Origin: an uncultured Methylococcaceae bacterium
GTDB taxonomy: Bacteria > Pseudomonadota > Gammaproteobacteria > Methylococcales > Methylomonadaceae
DNA length: 5,931 nt
Assembly: GCA_903903765.1 (NCBI GenBank)
Contig: CAIVAH010000202.1
Coordinates: forward strand, 1 to 5,931
Direction of reading: 5' to 3'
Shown: positions 4,935 through 5,931 of the stretch, piece by piece
Layout of the letters: every line of letters starts with the position of its first letter
Numbering within the stretch: the stretch's first letter is position 1
The notes under the pieces: generated by a model
Told to the model about the DNA's origin: nothing
The model's database searches: none
The model's input: the letters and a program-made list of their open reading frames with translations, nothing else
Program-made: the position numbers and the translations under genes

Positions 4935-5931
4935 ATGAAACAGTCATTAACTCTTAGACTAGGTCAACAATTAACGATGACACCGCAATTGCAACAAGCT
5001 ATTAAGCTATTGCAAATGTCTACCCTAGATTTACAGCAAGAAATTCAACAAGTCCTTGAGTCAAACGTCATGTTAGAAATTAATGACGATGAACCGACTA
5101 CTAATGAAGACTTCTTTAACGTACCTGATAAAAAAACTGAAAATACCGATAGTTTTACCAGTGAAGGGTCTCAAAGCACCATACCTGATGAACTCCCGAC
5201 TGACTCTTCTTGGGATGACACATTCGAAAGCTCTATATTATCTGGGTCAAACAACAGTGAAACTATTGAATTTGAAGCTCAACGTAGCAATGCTCCCACT
5301 CTTCAAGATCACCTTCTATGGCAACTGGAATTAACGCACTTTTTAGATCGTGATCATGCTATCGCCATCGCCATTATTGATTCTATCAATGAGGACGGTT
5401 ATTTAATGAGCAGTCCTGAGGATATTTATGAAGGACTGAAAAATCAATTTGATGATTTAGACTTTGAGGAAGTTAATGCCGTACTGCATAGAATTCAACA
5501 ATTTGACCCCACTGGCGTAGGAGCAATTGATCTAGCTGATTGTTTACGTTTGCAACTACTACAATTACCTGAATCCACGCCCTATAAAAAAGAAGCACTC
5601 ATTATTGTTACGCAGCATCTAAAATTACTGGCTAGTCAAGAACAAGCAAAATTACTTAAAAAGTTAGATGTATCAGAACACGAACTCTCTAAAATAGTTG
5701 CTTTAATCCGCACGCTTGACCCTAAGCCAGGCGCAAAAATAGAAGAAACGGAATCAGAATATATTATCCCCGATGTGTATGTGAGCAAAAAGAATAATCA
5801 ATGGCAAGTGAATTTAAACCCTGATATTGCCCCTAAATTACGTATTAACCCTTTTTATTCAACACTCATTAAACGTGCTGATAACAGTAAGGACAATGTA
5901 TTTATGAAAGATCACTTACAAGAGGCTAAAT
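4935..5931 (+). CDS. rpoN: RNA polymerase sigma-54 factor, 5' part (332 codons)
   Basis: RpoN directs RNA polymerase to -24/-12 promoters that need an AAA+ activator. The frame runs open from ATG 4935 to the right edge; the family has about 480 residues, so roughly two thirds are visible. Region I (1-48) has the classic MKQSLTLRLGQQLTMTPQLQ start and a glutamine-rich helix IKLLQMSTLDLQQEIQQVLESN, which contacts activators and melted DNA. Region II (about 49-118) is acidic and low in complexity (many Asp, Glu, Ser, Thr). The core-binding region begins at PTLQDHLLWQLEL (121-133) and includes INEDGYL, FDPTGVGA and LDPKPG, all standard. The visible sequence stops at DHLQEAK, just before the conserved region that leads to the helix-turn-helix and the RpoN box, which are off the window. 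No Shine-Dalgarno sequence precedes the ATG. It follows lptB by 69 nt, probably in the same transcript; hpf and ptsN often follow. Confidence 0.97.
   Translation, partial: MKQSLTLRLGQQLTMTPQLQQAIKLLQMSTLDLQQEIQQVLESNVMLEINDDEPTTNEDFFNVPDKKTENTDSFTSEGSQSTIPDELPTDSSWDDTFESSILSGSNNSETIEFEAQRSNAPTLQDHLLWQLELTHFLDRDHAIAIAIIDSINEDGYLMSSPEDIYEGLKNQFDDLDFEEVNAVLHRIQQFDPTGVGAIDLADCLRLQLLQLPESTPYKKEALIIVTQHLKLLASQEQAKLLKKLDVSEHELSKIVALIRTLDPKPGAKIEETESEYIIPDVYVSKKNNQWQVNLNPDIAPKLRINPFYSTLIKRADNSKDNVFMKDHLQEAK

Noticed and set aside
5083..5334. Plus-strand open frame of 83 codons overlapping rpoN
   Set aside because: The rpoN frame is continuous and recognisable across this stretch (region II into the core-binding region), so this is an out-of-frame shadow and not evidence of a frameshift.

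Overview
The window is an AT-rich, densely coded stretch of chromosome from a Gram-negative bacterium. The gene order kdsD-kdsC-lptC-lptA-lptB-rpoN is the classical arrangement of Gammaproteobacteria, and every protein aligns readily from memory with its E. coli counterpart. The low GC content and the presence of an Entner-Doudoroff aldolase would fit a methanotroph or another environmental gammaproteobacterium, but nothing seen here fixes the genus. There are no mobile elements, CRISPR arrays, tRNAs or rRNAs.

Layout. Positions 1-294 hold the 3' end of eda (KDPG aldolase), cut by the left edge. It converges with moaA (minus strand, 305-1312), the radical SAM enzyme of molybdenum cofactor synthesis. 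The two stop codons are 10 bp apart, and a strong eda terminator hairpin (312-348) lies inside the last codons of moaA. A 225-bp spacer (1313-1537) separates moaA from the divergent plus-strand operon and holds only weak promoter candidates. From 1538 the operon runs to the right edge: kdsD, kdsC, lptC, lptA, lptB and a right-truncated rpoN (4935 to the end). Junctions are a 1-nt overlap, a 4-nt overlap, a 14-nt overlap, an 11-nt gap and a 69-nt gap.

How the genes work together. KdsD makes arabinose 5-phosphate, the committed precursor of Kdo. KdsC removes the phosphate from Kdo-8-phosphate to give free Kdo for the LPS inner core. LptC, LptA and LptB then supply the inner-membrane anchor, the periplasmic bridge and the ATPase of the machine that moves finished LPS to the outer membrane. 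RpoN (sigma-54) follows, as in many proteobacteria, although it has no direct role in LPS.

This is mostly a conserved housekeeping region and I do not see a new biological system. The points worth a second look are small: a terminator written into moaA's C-terminal codons, a near-consensus sigma-54 -24/-12 element just before rpoN, a 21-codon reading frame that bridges the lptB-rpoN gap, an A8 tract at the lptC/lptA overlap, and the lack of Shine-Dalgarno sequences at several starts.
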